A DNA stretch of 64,000 nt, taken from the NCBI GenBank assembly GCA_010645155.1, contig CM021322.1, forward strand, positions 13,308,360 through 13,372,359. Reading direction: 5' to 3'. A program made the position numbers and the translations under genes. Source of the stretch: Tigriopus japonicus. Taxonomy: Eukaryota > Arthropoda > Copepoda > Harpacticoida > Harpacticidae. Shown here piece after piece: positions 46,964-59,096 of this stretch (the first letter of the stretch is position 1; every line of letters begins with the position of its first letter). The notes under the pieces are model-generated. The model was not told the DNA's origin. It searched no databases and saw only the letters and a program-made list of their open reading frames with translations.

Positions 46964-48073
46964 TCAATTCGCGTTCTTTTGAATCACTGAAGTGATGCCA
47001 TGTTGATGATGGCTCTGAGATCCGAAAATGTTCAGGATGAGTTTGAACTTTGCTCCGATAGTGTGCAGGAAAGATTTTCTCAATTTCGGCACACAGAATA
47101 TGAATAGACATGTGTGAAGGAAGAAATCAATCTTTTTAATGATGAATGCCAACTCAATATCATCTCCCGAGACTTTGGAGACCACCAACAGAACGGTCAC
47201 GAGGACATTAAACACCATCTCATTGAGCCAGGTGAGGAACTGACCGAAAGCGGTGATCACATTCTTGCGGTTCCGTTTCTTGATGCTATTCAAAGTCAGC
47301 ACCTTCTTGGCTCGAAAGTTATCGTGCAGAACGATGTTACTAAAGCACACAATGTAGCAGACAAACTCGATGAAGTTGCTCACCAAGAAGGCGATCGAAC
47401 TGATGGGTTGAATCTTGAACTCCTCCATGGACCCATTGTTGGATTTGAGCGACATGTGTCCTCGACAAATCCTAAGGAACAATTGATTCTCACCATGCGG
47501 GTACATGGTCTTCAAGGCGATGATCGAGTCAATGAACACGGAAAAGACCATCATGCACAAGGCCAGGAACATCTGGTCATTCTTGATCACGATCCGTTTG
47601 GTGCTGAGCATGAGTACCCGGTACAGAGCAATCGCACAACTGCCCATGGAAAGATGGGCCGTTTGGAAAATGGAAATCAATCCGATGCCCACACAGAATT
47701 GCGTTCCAAAGAGCTCACCCAGAGGAATGGGAGACAGAAGACACAAGGAAACATTGATATTGGTCAGTCCACCGAGGGAATGGATGCAGAAGTCATAGAA
47801 AAGCAGCTTATTGATGGGACGATCCTTGGGTTCCCGTTTCAGATAGGCGAAAACCACTTGCAAGAGGTACAATCCCACGGCCGTGGAAAAAAGCAGAGCG
47901 ATGCTCAAACCAATTCGGGTGGCCCAAGTCCATGGTTGGCAGTGGTTCATGTTGGCAAGGCAAGACTGTGGAACACATGTAGGAGAAGCAATGGCCAAAG
48001 ACCCACTGACCAAACAGAGTTGGTGGTTGATATTCTCGACTAGATGGAGAAAATAGTCATGGTGACCACTCAT
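46964..48073 (-). CDS. Divergent rhodopsin-like GPCR, intronless
   Basis: The 369-residue minus-strand frame encodes seven hydrophobic segments at about residues 52-78, 88-113, 125-153, 168-188, 224-250, 271-300 and 306-328. Cys127 at the top of TM3 and Cys203 in the second extracellular loop match the class A disulfide. Hallmarks are degenerate: DRY at the end of TM3 is LYR (150-152), TM6 has FLTWLNE instead of CWxP, and TM7 ends CVPKLRKSF instead of NPxxY. The N-terminus is about 50 residues with four Cys and no glycosylation sequon. The ATG at 48071-48073 has A at -3. The frame stays open for 54 more codons upstream but without an ATG. Likely a plasma-membrane orphan receptor, perhaps of a lineage-expanded family; ligand unknown. 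Confidence 0.85.
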   Translation of the reverse strand: MSGHHDYFLHLVENINHQLCLVSGSLAIASPTCVPQSCLANMNHCQPWTWATRIGLSIALLFSTAVGLYLLQVVFAYLKREPKDRPINKLLFYDFCIHSLGGLTNINVSLCLLSPIPLGELFGTQFCVGIGLISIFQTAHLSMGSCAIALYRVLMLSTKRIVIKNDQMFLALCMMVFSVFIDSIIALKTMYPHGENQLFLRICRGHMSLKSNNGSMEEFKIQPISSIAFLVSNFIEFVCYIVCFSNIVLHDNFRAKKVLTLNSIKKRNRKNVITAFGQFLTWLNEMVFNVLVTVLLVVSKVSGDDIELAFIIKKIDFFLHTCLFIFCVPKLRKSFLHTIGAKFKLILNIFGSQSHHQHGITSVIQKNAN

Positions 48074-50688
48074 TATGGAGTATTCCCGGTATCGAAGGCT
48101 TTGAATAACGCGATTAGCCCTCGAGTCAGGTGAAATCCGACTCGACCAAGACCCTGGAATGTCATTGAATTGGGTCAAAACAAAGGACTCTAATACGAAA
48201 GATAATTGGAGAAACTCAAAGCGAGTACGGAACACTCAGCACAATGGAGCACAAAAGAGGCTAGTCGTACAAAAAGAAGGTACAGATTGCCCCTCCATTC
48301 ACGGGGAATCTGCCTGAGAATGGTGAAGAAGTAAATCCTCGTCATGACCAATTTGGAGGTCTGTCATGAATGAATGTAGTACGTACGTACATTCATATCA
48401 ACCCTGGTAGTATGCAGTAGACAAGCGGTCTCGGATTATTTCCTTCGGAATTTCGAACATTAGTAGGGGCTTTGTCTTCCTCCGAGGGTTCATATGCCAT
48501 TACGAGATAAAGTACAAGATACGCCCCCACTGGCAATATTAAGCTAAAATCAACGAGTTTTTTTTTCTATAAAAAAACTAAATGATTTCAATGAACAGCC
48601 CTTCAACGTCTCACTCGAATGGCTTGACAACATGGGTATAAGAACAAGATTTTTTTCACCACAGTGGATGACGGATCTTAACATAAAGGATCAAACAGAT
48701 TCGAGGCGGTGACACTTATTAATGAGCTCTCAGCTCATAGGCAACGTTGTCATTTGTTGTCATCATCAAAAAGGGCTGAGGAAACATAATAAAGCTTTTT
48801 CGTCCCTCTGAAAAGAACATTAACCGAGTAAGACGACGCGACGCCGTCTGGCCAAGATGGACTTGAATTGAGACACAAATTCTAAAAGTTTAACCAGATA
48901 AAGAAAGAACTTCTGCCAAGCTAGCTAGTGTCGTCGAACAATCCTCCTGGGGTTGTTGGAGTTAAAAAGAAAAGATTTGTGGTCCCCTGGCGGGGGAAAA
49001 TGAGCCATTTATCACTTGGCCTCGCATTCATCCTTCGACTTGGTTCATTCAAGATGTCAATCACAAATTATAAGCTTACTAGAAGTGTAATATGCCCCTC
49101 CTGGAATCAACTTGTCCCCAATGGACGGACATGCCTACAAATGGGTACGTACACCTCCCACCCACTGAGACATTCCTTTGTGACTCAAAACCGATACTGA
49201 CAGCTCAACCAGATTGGCTTGATTGCTTTGACATTAAAGACTGGTGCGACCCTTCGCTTCTGAGGAACAAACACATGAATTCCCATGCTGCTGGCTCGAC
49301 TCCTTCAAAAAAGCTGTTCCAAACTTTTTTTCAGACCCCTTGAATGTCTACCAAACGTCTCCTGGGGTAAATTTGATTGCACAAAAATGAAAAAAAGACG
49401 ACAATCCCGGAAGCGAACAGCCAGTAAACCCACTAGTTAGTATTCTTTCAACTCGAGCTTGCTTGACAAAGATGACGTGGTTGGAGAAATGAATGTGAAT
49501 CAGCGAAACTAGATCAATATTAGTGCTTGTCTCGTGGTGACCTGCGTATTTGGCCTATTGGCGCCAGTAATTTGACAAATCATTGTTGACTTTTGATAAC
49601 AAAACGCACAATTTGGACTCGCAATTACTACTTGCATTGATTTCGGAAGCGCTCAAGAAGCAAGTACGCAGTAGATACAGATTACCTATATCTCCAATTT
49701 AAAGTACGCAGTCTTATAATACAGACTGGTTCTATTAGATTGTAATTTGGATGAACTTATCCAAGGTAGGGAGCTACCCAGAGTGACCAAACAGTCTTTT
49801 TAAGAGAGTGATATCAACCTCAATATTTCAATTAATATTTTCCTTAGAACTTTGGCGGCTCTTTTCAACAAACTTTAAGTGGACCAGCCTTTCCCTATCG
49901 TTTTAACCGAGTCCCAAATTGGGGTCATATTTGCAACCTCAACAAAGATAATCAGATGTATTTGTATGGCTCTTCTACAAGATTGGTTTAATTGGAAAGA
50001 CACTCTACAATCACAATGAACACTAAAAAAAGTCTAAAGTACATATGTTAAAGGCAGATAAACGATTCGTAATGACTCTAGGTAGCTATTTGATGATAAT
50101 AAACGAAGACAGAAAAATGAAGTCGAAAATGGCAGACAGGCTTCTTTAAAAATGAGCCACAAAGCCCACTTCATTTTTGGCAGCTGTCAATCAATTTTAC
50201 TTGGTTTTATATAACTTATTTCATCATGACCATAACTGCATTTACTGGCTTTGCCATCTTGCTTTGTCATTGCCATCTTTGCCATCTTGTTTCGTTTTCA
50301 TATTGCACAAAATGTAGCAAAACTATGTTCTTATGGTTGACCTGAAATTTGGCCAATAAATCAGGTTTTGTTGCTGTAAAAGGATTGAATTAATCATCAG
50401 AGTTTGTTCAACCGTGGGCTTGTTAGGGTTTCCTGCGACAATGTGAATGTTTTTGCTCGTGATGTTGGCTTTTGTCTCGAAATTTTTGATGTTGAAAGAC
50501 ACGCTGACTGCAATTGTCCCATTCTCCAAATATCAAAACTGTAGCTGGGAATTATTTAGAGCACCATCCAGTTGGGATGGATTTCAAAGGCATGAAAGAT
50601 GGGCTAGAGAACCATAATGAAAGACTTGCCGGGAAAAAAAAACCGAAAGTTTCCCAAGGGTAGATTGAACAATGAAAACCAGGCGTGC
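48074..50688. other. Intergenic DNA, no supported gene
   Basis: Upstream region of the GPCR, with overlapping GTACGTAC palindromes at 48379-48390 and another at 49145-49152. Near 50245-50295 the phrase TTGCCATCTT recurs imperfectly. No domain is recognised. Confidence 0.55.
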
Positions 50689-50696
50689 AAAGTAGG
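50689..50696 (+). repeat. Left 8-bp target duplication AAAGTAGG
   Basis: Identical to 50986-50993 on the other side of the MITE. Confidence 0.85.
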
Positions 50697-50985
50697 TAGT
50701 TATGGACCGAAAGCGCTTTCAGTTTCGGTTTCGGTTCCGGTTATGCCTACCGAAACCGAAAGCAGACATGCACTATAAAGGACGGAGTTTGACAACAAAA
50801 TCGAAAATTTTTTTCGTCCAAAAACCACTGAAATTCAAGTTTCCCGATTTTTCAAAATCTACGCCCTACCCAACATCGAACACATGAGCAATTTAATTTT
50901 TAAGGTGGATTTTGCATTTACACATTTTTTTTCAGTCAGCTGCTTTCGGTTTCGGTCTCGGTTAAGCCCTTTCGGTCCATCACTA
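50697..50985. mobile_element. hAT-type MITE, 289 bp
   Basis: The ends are inverted repeats of the form TAGT(T/G)ATGGACCGAAAG, followed on both sides by CCGAAACCGAAAG-type motifs, and a perfect 8-bp duplication AAAGTAGG flanks the unit. No coding capacity. Short length, TAG-type ends and an 8-bp duplication fit a hAT-derived miniature element. The CGGTTTCGG motif is repeated several times within the terminal 70 bp on each side, as in subterminal transposase-binding arrays. Confidence 0.88.
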
Positions 50986-50993
50986 AAAGTAGG
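50986..50993 (+). repeat. Right 8-bp target duplication AAAGTAGG
   Basis: Direct copy of 50689-50696. Confidence 0.85.
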
Positions 50994-53300
50994 TGATAGT
51001 GCTATTGTTTGATTAAAGCTCTCTAGACGTGAATTCGCTCAGCCTGACAGTTGGGGTGTGCTTGACGTGAGAAGAGACAAAGACGAGTTTGCAAATGTAT
51101 AAAAAGTCGGCGCACATGCTTTCCAATCTACTAGGGCAAGACCTGAAAACAAACAGAGGGGAAAAACGCAAATGATAATAAAAGTTATTTTACCCTCATT
51201 ACTTCTCTCTAAACACGGGCTCTGGCAGAAGAGTTGGTGCTTAGCTGAAAAAAAGCACTCCAAAGCATCGAAACTAAAATGTCGATAGACCACTTAGAAT
51301 CTGGCCTTCAGGAGTTTTGGGTGAAATTGGAGGACGTTTCCGTGTTTTTCGTAGCTTATCTTGTCGAGATGTCAAAGGCTTTCCTGCTCATTTGTTCATT
51401 CGATATCGTCGTCAACACCAATATGATTGAATGATGCCCGCAAAACGCGACGGTGATGAAGTGGATGACGAATACGAGTGAAATAAGAAGTGATGTTTCG
51501 TTCTCGGTGAGTCACAGGGTTTCCGTTACAAGTGTTGAAAACACACCGTGACTTCGCTTTGAAACGCTTCAGTTCCATTTCTCTGGGAATTTTCTGCTTT
51601 TCTTGTTGGCTTCCCCTCATTCATTTGTAAATGCCGCCAGTGCAAATCTAGGACATGCCAAAGGTCAAAAGAGGCCTCCAAACATCCTCAATACATTTTC
51701 GATTCTGTCTTTGAACCCGACCGTGAAATGTCTTAGTCGCTTGTTGGAATTGATTTTGTTCCCAGTTGCTTGGCTTCTTCAGGGAACATGAGAACGAGAG
51801 GGAAAATTAAACGGAGCTTTGAGAGCGGATTTTAATGATCTTTTCGTCAGTCATCTCAGATAAACGCGAGCTTTTGAAGAAGTGAAGCCGATACACACAC
51901 ATGGACCGGCTTCCAATCGACGTACTACTTGTGTCTCACCCTCATCCTCGTCATCGATAGCGTGCAGACAGCATTGTGCACTCATCCCAGGACCCTTCGT
52001 CCATACTCTGGAACATACAAGTTCGGCGATTGATTAATTAAGTCGAAGAGAGGATCCACCCGACCTGATGGACTGATCACGAATTTTCTTTGTGCTCTTC
52101 CTTCATCCGGGTGCATGCCAGAATAACCCAGGGATCGATTCGATGTGCACACAAAGATGCACTCGATTCACTCTGACGTGGTCGCCATGTCCAGATTCTC
52201 CCGAAGACGTGTCGACTGGTTCCGTGATTGATCCCCGTTCCTAATCCGAAGAAGGCCTTTTCTTGCGTCCAGACGACCTACGACCCACAATAACCCACCT
52301 TTGCCTCCCAGACAACCAAGACACAACCGGTGGAGTCTGGCGTCTGGAACAGTCATAGGCACAGAATGATGAGGATGATGGGTACCACATGTATGCCCAC
52401 CCTCCGACGAATGTATGTTTTCCGTCTTGAATCGATTCGATCCTGCTGCCAACGAGGACTTGCGTCCTTTCCTTATGATTCCCCCAAAGAACGAGAGAAA
52501 GAACGAAGGAGCAGCTGCATTGCGTCAATCTCTCTCTCTCTCTCTCTTTCTCTATGAGTCTGTGTGCGTTTTCTCTCGCACTTCGGCGTCAATCGTGATG
52601 TCTCAACGAGTTTGGACAACGCCCCCTTCCTACTAGTGTGCTTCTCGTCGTTCGCCTCCACCCACAGGCCTGTCCATAATTCGAAAAAGTACAGACTTGT
52701 GAGTGTGTGTGTGTTGTTATGATGATGACGACGACGACGAATAAGTTGGGATCGACACAGTGTCGGCCTCGTTCTCGGATTTCCAAGCCCTGTGGATATT
52801 ATTGCTTCTTTGTGTCTAGACGGGGGACTACCACACTCTGATGATACGAGAGAAAAAGAGAGTATTGGGGCAGACATTTCATACAAAAGCGAGACGTCTA
52901 AGGGTGAGGAAGGGACACGGCGACCAATGCACTACTACCACCACCACCACTACTACTCGAGATTCTGGATGCATTCCATGTTACCAAGGGAGCATAAAGC
53001 ACGGGAAAAGAAGAGGATGGGGGAAGGACAGTATTAGTGTTGGTTCTTCTATTCAAATCGGTCCTTACATGGGCATAAGTGAGGGGAGAGGGGACGGGAG
53101 GGACGCTTGAGGGGGACTTGGATAATCCTGAGGGGTCTCCCATTGCAATTCTTGCGTTCTGAGGTGTCGCTCAATGCTCAATAACGGAGAACCGGGGAAA
53201 CTAGGCCAAACCAGACGCTGAACATACATACACATTGACTACTTGTCCGATTCCATTTCGAACCATTTCAGGGGTCATTGAACGAAGACGATCCTGACGC
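50994..53300. other. Intergenic DNA, no supported gene
   Basis: Only short featureless frames and a TC microsatellite (52530-52547) are seen. Confidence 0.55.
52530..52547. repeat. (TC)9 microsatellite
   Basis: Tandem TC units. Confidence 0.9.
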
Positions 53301-53806
53301 TCATGATGATGGTGATGAGTGCCTAAAATACGGGTAATTTTGAGCGCGATTGGCGATTACATAAATTACATCAATATTTTGCAATGCATGTTTTGGTCCT
53401 TCTGGCTTCGACGAGGCAAGCAACGCTTCCAAGCATTTGTACACAGTACGGTGTTTCCGTGAATCCTCTTTTGTCAGATTTGATTCGGAATAATATCCAC
53501 AGATGTTTCCGAATTCAGTGGCAAAGCACGGAGTAGTGCTGTAAAAGGACGGGGGAAGTGCAATAATTTGCGTGCGGATACTTAATTCTGCACCTCGATT
53601 TGCCAAGCCATGATATTGATCAAAAAAGTCGAGCTGCTTCGGGATAAGCGTGGAAAAATCTCGAGCAAGTATGTTTCCAATTTCGGTATCACCAATATAG
53701 TAGTACTGTAGGGGGGCATGGAACCGTATCCAAAGCCGTTGTAGAAATGCATTCCAAACTTTTATGAATGAGACATCCTCTGCGAAGGTTCCTTCTGACC
53801 AAAGAT
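53301..53806 (-). CDS. Candidate terminal exon of an unrecognised gene
   Basis: On the minus strand a likely acceptor (GTGTTCAG, ending at 53807, preceded by branch-like ACATTAAC) opens a frame of about 168 codons ending at TGA (53301-53303). The translation has normal composition with aromatic and Cys residues (for example LQYYYIGDTEIGNILARDF and FATEFGNICGYYSESN) and no internal Met, which argues for an internal or terminal exon rather than a whole gene. The last 30 codons are AT-rich and less convincing. A protein-like minus frame immediately upstream (53834-54049) could supply an earlier exon, but no clean in-phase donor joins them. I recognise no family. Confidence 0.4.
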
Positions 53807-54049
53807 CTGAACACGTTAATGTTAATGTATTGCTCAAAACACGCAAGAACGAGGCATCAAGTAGCACCACCCATACGCATCTCCTCCCATTGCCCTTTCA
53901 TTTGGGTGAATGAGGCGGGGTTCAGAGGGAGTCAAGTTCGGGAAGTCATCGGTCAAATTGATTGTCATCTTTTCAGGCTGAAGAGCCAGGGAAAAGCTGC
54001 CTGGCTTTCTTCTCATGAGAGGCTCAAACTTGCCATTCGTTTTGAACAC

Positions 54050-57000
54050 ATGTTTTGTTCGAGGCTACCACAACCGAGATTTGGCTTTGGTGACCTAAGG
54101 GGTGACGTCATTGAACCTCACCGGTGTCTAATAACCTGTCCTCAAAGAAGAAGAAGAAGAGAGAGCAAGCGCAACGTTTTGATGAACAAGAAATCTCCTC
54201 CCGCCAAGTTTTCCAAGAAAGTGAACGAGGCTTGGCCATTAGGGTTAAACATTTGTTCGTGCTTGAATCGGAAAAAGTGCATTTCAACGAAATATTTCGA
54301 GATGAAAGGTAGATCTTTCTTCTGGATTTTTCCCCATCTCAGTTCTACCTTCATCGTAATGCACACGGGCGAACGAATAGGTGGGTGTAATATGGGCTCG
54401 ATCTTTGGGAGAGAGGAGCAAAAAATCCTGGAGATTCCTTGACTTTTCAGTCGGTGGCAACCTTCATCACAAGGTGCACTTATGTCAGAATTTTGCATCC
54501 ATTACATCCCATCTGACAATTACACCCATGCTCATGCACCTGTGCCTCGAATTGATTCCCTCTATTTGCTTGTACTTTGCCTCAGACGTCAACGAGAACG
54601 CGAAGATGGAGAACTCGAGTGGCCAATGAAACCGGATTCAGACACGTTTATACTCTTTTTTTTAACATAACTCAAAAGCGCGATAGGACCGGATTTTGAG
54701 CCACTTTCAAATGTCACGCTTCTCATGTCCAAAGTCAGTCATTGGCACCAAATTAGATCGATGTCCCTCCCTCCCAGCCCCACAATGAAAATGAGCTCTC
54801 GGCATGCACGAGAAGTGTGGGTTTAATTGACTCGATTCTCTTTTGTTTCATGATTAGCCAAACAACGAATGAAGGACGACGACGTGCTGTGCTGGCTGCT
54901 TGCTTCAGTGAGACTCGAGGCTCATGGGAGGGAGGCAAGGGGAAATCCACGAAGGGAACTGGGAACCGGAAAATAGCTGTCAGTTCCTCAGGATCAGATT
55001 GGAATAACAGGGCATCTCAAAACTATTGGCATCCAATCACGGGTCCCGCTCTCAGGATCAGCCTTTCGTTTGATGCCAGATCCCACTTGGAACATTGTCA
55101 AGGGACTCAATTATAAATGAAGGTGTGGATGCTCCAGGGTTTGACACACCCGGTAAAAATAATTGGATTCGAAATGGGTGCCCCACTGGTAGGAGGAAGC
55201 CAACGTGTAGCAATCCCCACTTTGTACTGTTCGGAATCGACGACTTCTGCCTGTAGTTGGTGCACAAAATGTGTGGATGGAGTATGTAGATAACAGTGGA
55301 GAAATCATTTATCACGGCACGTGGAGCGGATCTCTGTGAGGGCTATTAGGCGATATACAGTATATAGAGTATGTAGTCTACTGTACATATTTATTTTTTT
55401 CCTTTTACCCGAGCACGCATCGTGCATCGGGGACGAACGGGTTGATTCCAAGTGAACTGGAACTTGGGGGAGAGGGGATGATGTCATGAATTCATTATGA
55501 AGGCGCATCACAACTTTTGGAGGATTCCTGGTTTGTCTCCGTACACTACTTTATCTTTGATAGGGGAAGGGATAGTTGTTGTTCATTGTTCTTTATTGTG
55601 GACGTAGTATGGACGGACTAATACTGCTACTTGGGATGTTCTTCAGTGCCAAAGCGAGCACGCATTGTTCGTTGGTTGTGTTGACTTTTTTTGCTTTGTT
55701 TTCGACGTAATTTGATTTGAGGGCGTTTCCATGACTTTCGATCACTCCGGGGAAGCTTGAAGTCGCCATAAATCAATATATCGAGTCCACTCTTGAAAGG
55801 GGTAAAGCTCAAGAAGCACATGATTCTAAACTTGGTGGGCGTCGCGAGAAAATCCCCGGAATCCCAGACATTTCATTGGTTGGTTGGAGAGGTGTTCTCA
55901 AGGAAAAACCACTTTTGTGGCTGAGCATGGTTTCGAAGGGAAGTCCAAGAGACCCAATTAATGGCCATGACTTGGCGGAATGTCGGGATCTCTCTTCTTG
56001 GTGAAGCTCTTCCATGAAATCAAAGTTTTATTGGCCCACCAAGGCGTTCTCGCTCGGTTACGCTCTAAACATACAAACTTGTAAGCTAGTACGTTGTAGT
56101 ACTGTATGTAGCGAAGTATACTCACAGTCAATCCCGTTGGTACGAGTATTTAGTGGCTTATCGGATGGAAGATGGTATCTCTATAATGCATTTACCCCAC
56201 GCTAAACAATGCCGGGTTCGAGGGTTGTCTCACTATTTTTTCTTTTTCAATGCATTCAGTTCCAACGTTGAATCATCCCGAGAAACAATCAATTGGATTG
56301 ACTCAGGGGAAATAGATTTCATCGGATTGTTGAATTAAGTGGGAGATAAATGTGTCCCATCCAAGCTACCAACCATCTTCCAGGAAATGAACGAACGGTC
56401 TCTTAACCAGATTAAGTGAAGTACAAGGTACAGATGAAGCCAAGAAAAAAAAGCCCCGGCCAGCCCACATACCAAAGCGGGGAGTCGATTCCCCTTTAAG
56501 CACTGTCATGCTCAGGCCTAAGCAAAAATTGCTAAACCAGAAGGCATCGATTCCCTCAAGATGTTTATCGTCAGGTCCGTTTTAGGGTTAGCGCAGGAAA
56601 AGCAAACATCCTATCCGCTGGTCGGGCGAACCCACTAGTCAGTGTCTCCAAGTTGAGCATGGATTTATTCATCCCCTCTTCTTTTGGTCAAGTTTTGTGG
56701 ACTGCGTTGCGGGTTCATCCACTTTTTCCCCAACGGGAAGACGGATTAAGCTGATGGAATATATTACTTCGAAGATCGCTTTCGACACTTCGACGCGAGA
56801 TAAGACTTATCTGACGATAGATCCGGGCTATTCCAGGAAATTTACAATGCCCGAAACAGCTACTCTTGCCCCATCACCCAAGAATTTGGGCTCGACTAGC
56901 CAGTTAGTCCGTAATTCTGAGTGCGAAAAGACGAACGCATGTGTCTGTGCACCAAACCTGACAATTGATTTCGATCGCGACACCAGATTCACCCTAAGAA

Positions 57001-57242
57001 GACTGTTGTTACTAGTAACATCTCGTATTCGAGACACAAAAAAGAGATCAAGGGTTTCCTTGGCTTTTGAACATCCCATGTATGGAAGAAAGCCAGTTCG
57101 TGATCGCTAATTTATACATCCCCCCCTCAAAGAAAGCAATGAGAAATTTGTGGAGAGGGTTAAGTTCGTTAGCTCCGGGTCTCGCCATGGAACAAGAGAT
57201 CATAGGAGTAATTTTTTGATGCCATAATTTCCACCCCCGGAG
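54050..57242. other. Intergenic DNA, no supported gene
   Basis: Short frames only. The frame at 56697-57110 plus is 137 codons but has no motif and a competing minus frame, so I treat it as chance. Confidence 0.5.
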
Positions 57243-57626
57243 ATGGCAGCCGGTTTCGTTCGTTCTGTGCTAGAGATTATTGTCGAGCATGTAGTATGTG
57301 AATGGCTTGGAAACAATCGTAAATTTCTAGAAAATGACTTTACGACAAATTGTTCGAATCCTAACTTAAAGTTCAAGGAATTTCCAGATTTGCCCGGCAA
57401 AAAAAACGCGCTCCCATGTGAAGGCAGGCAACACAATGGCTGGATGGAATTACACGAATTGAATACGTACAAACAAACACCAAGACGGTTTTTGGGAGGA
57501 AAAGTTGCGGGCTTTAATGCACTTATATTTAACAATTTATCGGAATCGAACAAAGGAATGGCTGGATTTCAAAGGAAGCACCACCAAACGTCGAGTTCAG
57601 CCAGATGGAAGTTCATATTTTTATGA
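57243..57626 (+). CDS. 127-codon ORF, unrecognised
   Basis: An ATG in good context (GGAG before, G after) opens MAAGFVRSVLEIIVEHVV and runs 127 codons with mixed composition. No domain, signal peptide or membrane segment is evident. The length is within chance for this window. Confidence 0.2.
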   Translation: MAAGFVRSVLEIIVEHVVCEWLGNNRKFLENDFTTNCSNPNLKFKEFPDLPGKKNALPCEGRQHNGWMELHELNTYKQTPRRFLGGKVAGFNALIFNNLSESNKGMAGFQRKHHQTSSSARWKFIFL

Positions 57627-58464
57627 CTTTCCCTTACACTTTACAGCACTCCTATTCTACGAGTCCCATAAAAATCGACGCTAAGTGCCAACTAACCCTA
57701 TTACGGAATGAATACAACACAGACTCACATTTTTCTTCTCATTCATGAAATTCGATCGGCTCATCTTTTATCATGAATATGCTGGTGAAACGAGTTGTTT
57801 TGGCGATTAAGGTGTTTATGTGTGCGATTGTCAGTTGTTGCTCAGATGTTGCAGAGGTACAGTAATGGCAATTTGACCGGAACAGATACATCCGAGGGAT
57901 CTCAGAGAGGAGATAGGAATCAAATTGTCATCAATACCTATCAAAAGGACAAGGGGAACACTCTGTGATTCATCGCCCCAATTCTTGGAAGCCTCTATTC
58001 TGGAACTCAATAACAAAATAGACTGACAGCTGCGAGTTAACATTCGGTCCAGGATGCATTGGCAAACAAATTTTGTAAAGCGTGGCAAAACATGCAAGAC
58101 GCACTTGAATATAATGATACCTGTGACATGCTTTTGATATTCATCCTAATTGGGCCATAAACGTTATTTTTATCGTCACATATATAAAATACAAATGTGA
58201 GCGCTTGAATGTACGCCAAATATGTCTGAATCTTGATAGCGATCATGCAGTCAAAGGTAAACGCCCAGGCGTTGAGTTATCCATATAAGAAGATATTTCA
58301 AATGAAAAGGATATTTTCATCACAACCCAGCTTGGTGTGTGAATAGGGAAACTGGGATTTTGAGGGCGATCGTTGTCCATATCCTGCTCACTGTGGTTTG
58401 CTTAATGATGGGATAGGATATCTTGTCTTTACATCGGAACACAGGAACCAGCCTGCACCCGCCC

Positions 58465-58495
58465 CTTTCTTTCTTTCTTTCTCTCTTTCTCTCTA
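58465..58495. repeat. (TTTC)n / CTCTTT tract
   Basis: TTTC units grading into CTCTTT. Confidence 0.85.
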
Positions 58496-59072
58496 TCTGA
58501 CGGTTGTACTGATGGGAGGGTGTCCAATCTCAAAATTTGTACAAAACGAAACCTAATACCCTCATAAAAATCTGACACTTTCCGTCTCATCGGTCCCTTT
58601 GGAGCTTGAGCAACAGCTTGCTGTTGGCATTCTTACTCTTGTTGTTGTAGTTGTTGGCGTCCACAAATAAACACACACTGACAAGTTTCCTTCCGGAGAC
58701 CGATAACAAACAACGACTGAATGAAGCCAGTCGCTCAAGCTGCTTCATTTCATTTTCAAACGCTTTCTCGACAAGCCATTAACAAAGGTACACAGTACTC
58801 ATAGCAGAAACTGAGGCGTGGGTTTTTTTTTTGCCCTACCGAGTTTATTTCAGTGACACGAAGGAGTTGGTTGGGCGCATCTGCCCCAAATCCCGTTTGA
58901 CTTGGTGTCGACTCTTTGATCCTAGGCTATTATAGTTGTCGACTTACGAGATCTGTTCTTGGTCGTCTCCCACCGATAAGTTATCTTCTTCTATTTCTTC
59001 TCGTTCTTCTCTTCGGCCCTTATCCTTCATCTGTTTTCACAAACTGCAGCTGCATGCGGTGAATTTCTATCC

Positions 59073-59096
59073 ATCTATCTATCTATCTATCTATCT
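59073..59096. repeat. (ATCT)n microsatellite
   Basis: Tandem ATCT units over about 24 bp. Confidence 0.9.

Noticed and set aside
47114..48043. 309-codon plus-strand frame antisense to the GPCR
   Set aside because: It is the mirror of a clear seven-transmembrane coding region. Its translation is hydrophilic, rich in His and Gln, and has no domain.
56697..57110. 137-codon plus-strand frame
   Set aside because: No motif, no splice context, and a competing minus-strand frame over the same bases.
57340..57365. GTTCGAATCC, resembling a tRNA B box
   Set aside because: No matching D arm, anticodon stem or acceptor stem could be built around it.
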